Shown here: positions 49,097 to 50,218 of the stretch, piece after piece
Numbering within the stretch: position 1 is the stretch's first letter
Layout of the letters: each line of letters starts with the position of its first letter
From: Chryseobacterium sp.
Lineage (GTDB): Bacteria > Bacteroidota > Bacteroidia > Flavobacteriales > Weeksellaceae
Direction of reading: 5' to 3'
Assembly (NCBI GenBank): GCA_018260475.1
Contig: JAGLBA010000016.1
Span: forward strand, 5,378 to 55,595
Length of the DNA: 50,218 bases
The notes under the pieces: model-generated
The model's input: only the letters and a program-made list of their open reading frames with translations
Told to the model about the DNA's origin: nothing
The model's database searches: none
Program-made: the position numbers and the translations under genes

Positions 49097-50218
49097 ATGG
49101 AACAAGAAGAAAATATTTGGTGGCTCAATGAAGAGTCCGAGCAGATGCTGAACCGCGGTTACCTTTTGAAAGGTGAAACCGTACAAGGCGCGATCGAGAG
49201 AATCACCACGGCGGCGGCCAAACGCCTATACAAACCTGAACTACAACCCGCTTTTGCGGAGATGATCACCAAGGGTTGGATTTCCTTTTCCTCACCCGTT
49301 TGGGCGAATATGGGGACACAGCGTGGCCTGCCGATTTCATGTTTCAATGTCCATGTTCCGGATCATATCGATGGGATTACTCATAAGCTGGGTGAAGTCA
49401 TTATGCAGACCAAAATCGGCGGCGGGACTTCCGGCTATTTCGGCGAATTGCGCCATCGCGGCACCGCAGTAACCGATAATGGTAAATCCTCAGGAGCCGT
49501 TTCCTTTATGAAGTTGTTTGATACCGCTATGGATGTCGTGTCCCAAGGCGGTGTGCGACGCGGTGCCTTTGCGGCATATTTGGATATAGACCACGGCGAC
49601 ATCACAGAGTTTCTTTCTATAAAAGACATAGGAAGTCCGATTCAGAATCTATTCATCGGAGTTTGCGTCCCGGATTATTGGATGCAGGACATGATCGACG
49701 GTGATATGGAGAAACGCCAAATTTGGGCGCGCGTTTTGGAAAGCCGCCAGCAAAAGGGGCTCCCATACATCTTCTTTACCGATAATGTGAACCGAAACAA
49801 GCCACAAGTGTATAAGGATAAAGGAATGATGGTGAACGCCAGTAACCTCTGCTCCGAGATTATGCTCCCGAGCAGCGCAGAAGAATCCTTCATCTGTTGC
49901 TTATCCTCCATGAACTTGGAACTTTACGATGAGTGGAAGGATACGAACGCAGTGAAACTTGCCATCTATTTCTTGGATGCTGTGCTTTCAGAATTTATAG
50001 AAAAAACCGAAGGCAATTATTACCTCACCAATGCAAGGAATTTCGCCATCCGCCACCGTGCGTTGGGATTGGGCGTTTTGGGTTACCATTCTTACCTTCA
50101 AAAAAATATGATCCCGTTTGAAAGTTTCGAGGCTACACAGTTCAATGCCAAAGCGTTCCGACAGATTAAGGAACAATCATTACAGGCGTCTCAGGAGCTC
50201 GCAAACATCTACGGAGAG
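49097..50218 (+). CDS. nrdA: Ribonucleotide reductase large subunit, 5' part (runs off the window)
   Basis: 374 residues are visible, in frame to the last base; the 3' end lies beyond the window. The start MEQEENIWWLNEESEQM leads straight into the catalytic part (SFSSPVWANMGTQRGLPISC, GGGTSGYFGELRHRG, SQGGVRRGAFAAYLDIDHGD). NASNLCSEIMLPS holds the radical-site Asn, Cys and Glu. PISCFNV carries the first redox cysteine. No ~90-residue ATP-cone precedes it. With nrdB 463 bp upstream it makes the class I enzyme that produces deoxynucleotides. Confidence 0.93.
   Translation, partial: MEQEENIWWLNEESEQMLNRGYLLKGETVQGAIERITTAAAKRLYKPELQPAFAEMITKGWISFSSPVWANMGTQRGLPISCFNVHVPDHIDGITHKLGEVIMQTKIGGGTSGYFGELRHRGTAVTDNGKSSGAVSFMKLFDTAMDVVSQGGVRRGAFAAYLDIDHGDITEFLSIKDIGSPIQNLFIGVCVPDYWMQDMIDGDMEKRQIWARVLESRQQKGLPYIFFTDNVNRNKPQVYKDKGMMVNASNLCSEIMLPSSAEESFICCLSSMNLELYDEWKDTNAVKLAIYFLDAVLSEFIEKTEGNYYLTNARNFAIRHRALGLGVLGYHSYLQKNMIPFESFEATQFNAKAFRQIKEQSLQASQELANIYGE

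Overview
The window comes from an AT-rich Flavobacteriales chromosome, most likely Weeksellaceae (Chryseobacterium/Kaistella-like). The evidence is several upstream sequences matching the Bacteroidetes promoter form (TTTG, 19 bp, TAnnTTTG), weak Shine-Dalgarno sites, a PorV/PorQ-like barrel, small families typical of Flavobacteriia (DUF6341/DUF6427-like), and a ribonucleotide reductase whose metal site matches the Flavobacterium johnsoniae subclass Id enzyme. Gene content is mostly housekeeping. I see no phage, CRISPR array, restriction system or intact transposon. All assignments come from reading the sequence and from memory of the families; no database search was run.

Layout. 1-342: the 3' end of a 23S rRNA, a 5S rRNA and its terminator. 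343-2046: a gene graveyard with an internally deleted IS5-like element and a decayed RHS/YD-repeat fragment behind a signal peptide. 2047-6993: a leftward four-gene export operon (TolC, HlyD, two ABC-2 permeases, no ATPase) with a textbook promoter. 7407-14670: a pseudo-receiver/pirin fusion, a lipoprotein zinc peptidase, an acyl-CoA carboxyltransferase, an EamA transporter, a PorV/PorQ-like barrel and an M23 peptidase. 14951-19793: gpsA, a perfect 28-bp hairpin element, mqo, pdhB and a DUF2147 protein.

19946-24200: a lipid-sugar and phospholipid cluster (GT39 transferase divergent from a GT2, a flippase-like membrane protein and pssA). 24308-32562: exonuclease, FAH hydrolase, UspA, DUF6341/DUF6427-like pair, DUF3109, class III aminotransferase, START-like protein, a class IV aminotransferase homologue without its catalytic lysine, YqgE, PdxH and HU. 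32856-37968: panD, a second flippase-like protein, an M3 oligopeptidase, a CopD-like membrane protein, a Gre C-domain-like protein and a nitroreductase. 38032-39977: translation and RNA-processing genes, with rpsP carrying a very long tail, rimM and rnpB. 40000-47263: PPK2, DUF1573, valS, DUF4241, ribokinase, HD hydrolase and a membrane protein. 47617-50218: nrdB and the 5' part of nrdA, separated by a second structured intergenic element.

The most interesting points are the degenerate class IV aminotransferase, the pseudo-receiver/pirin fusion, the 287-residue S16 protein, the ATPase-less export operon, the subclass Id-like RNR without an ATP-cone, and two hairpin-bearing elements that both begin with TTGGGCGC just after a stop codon.
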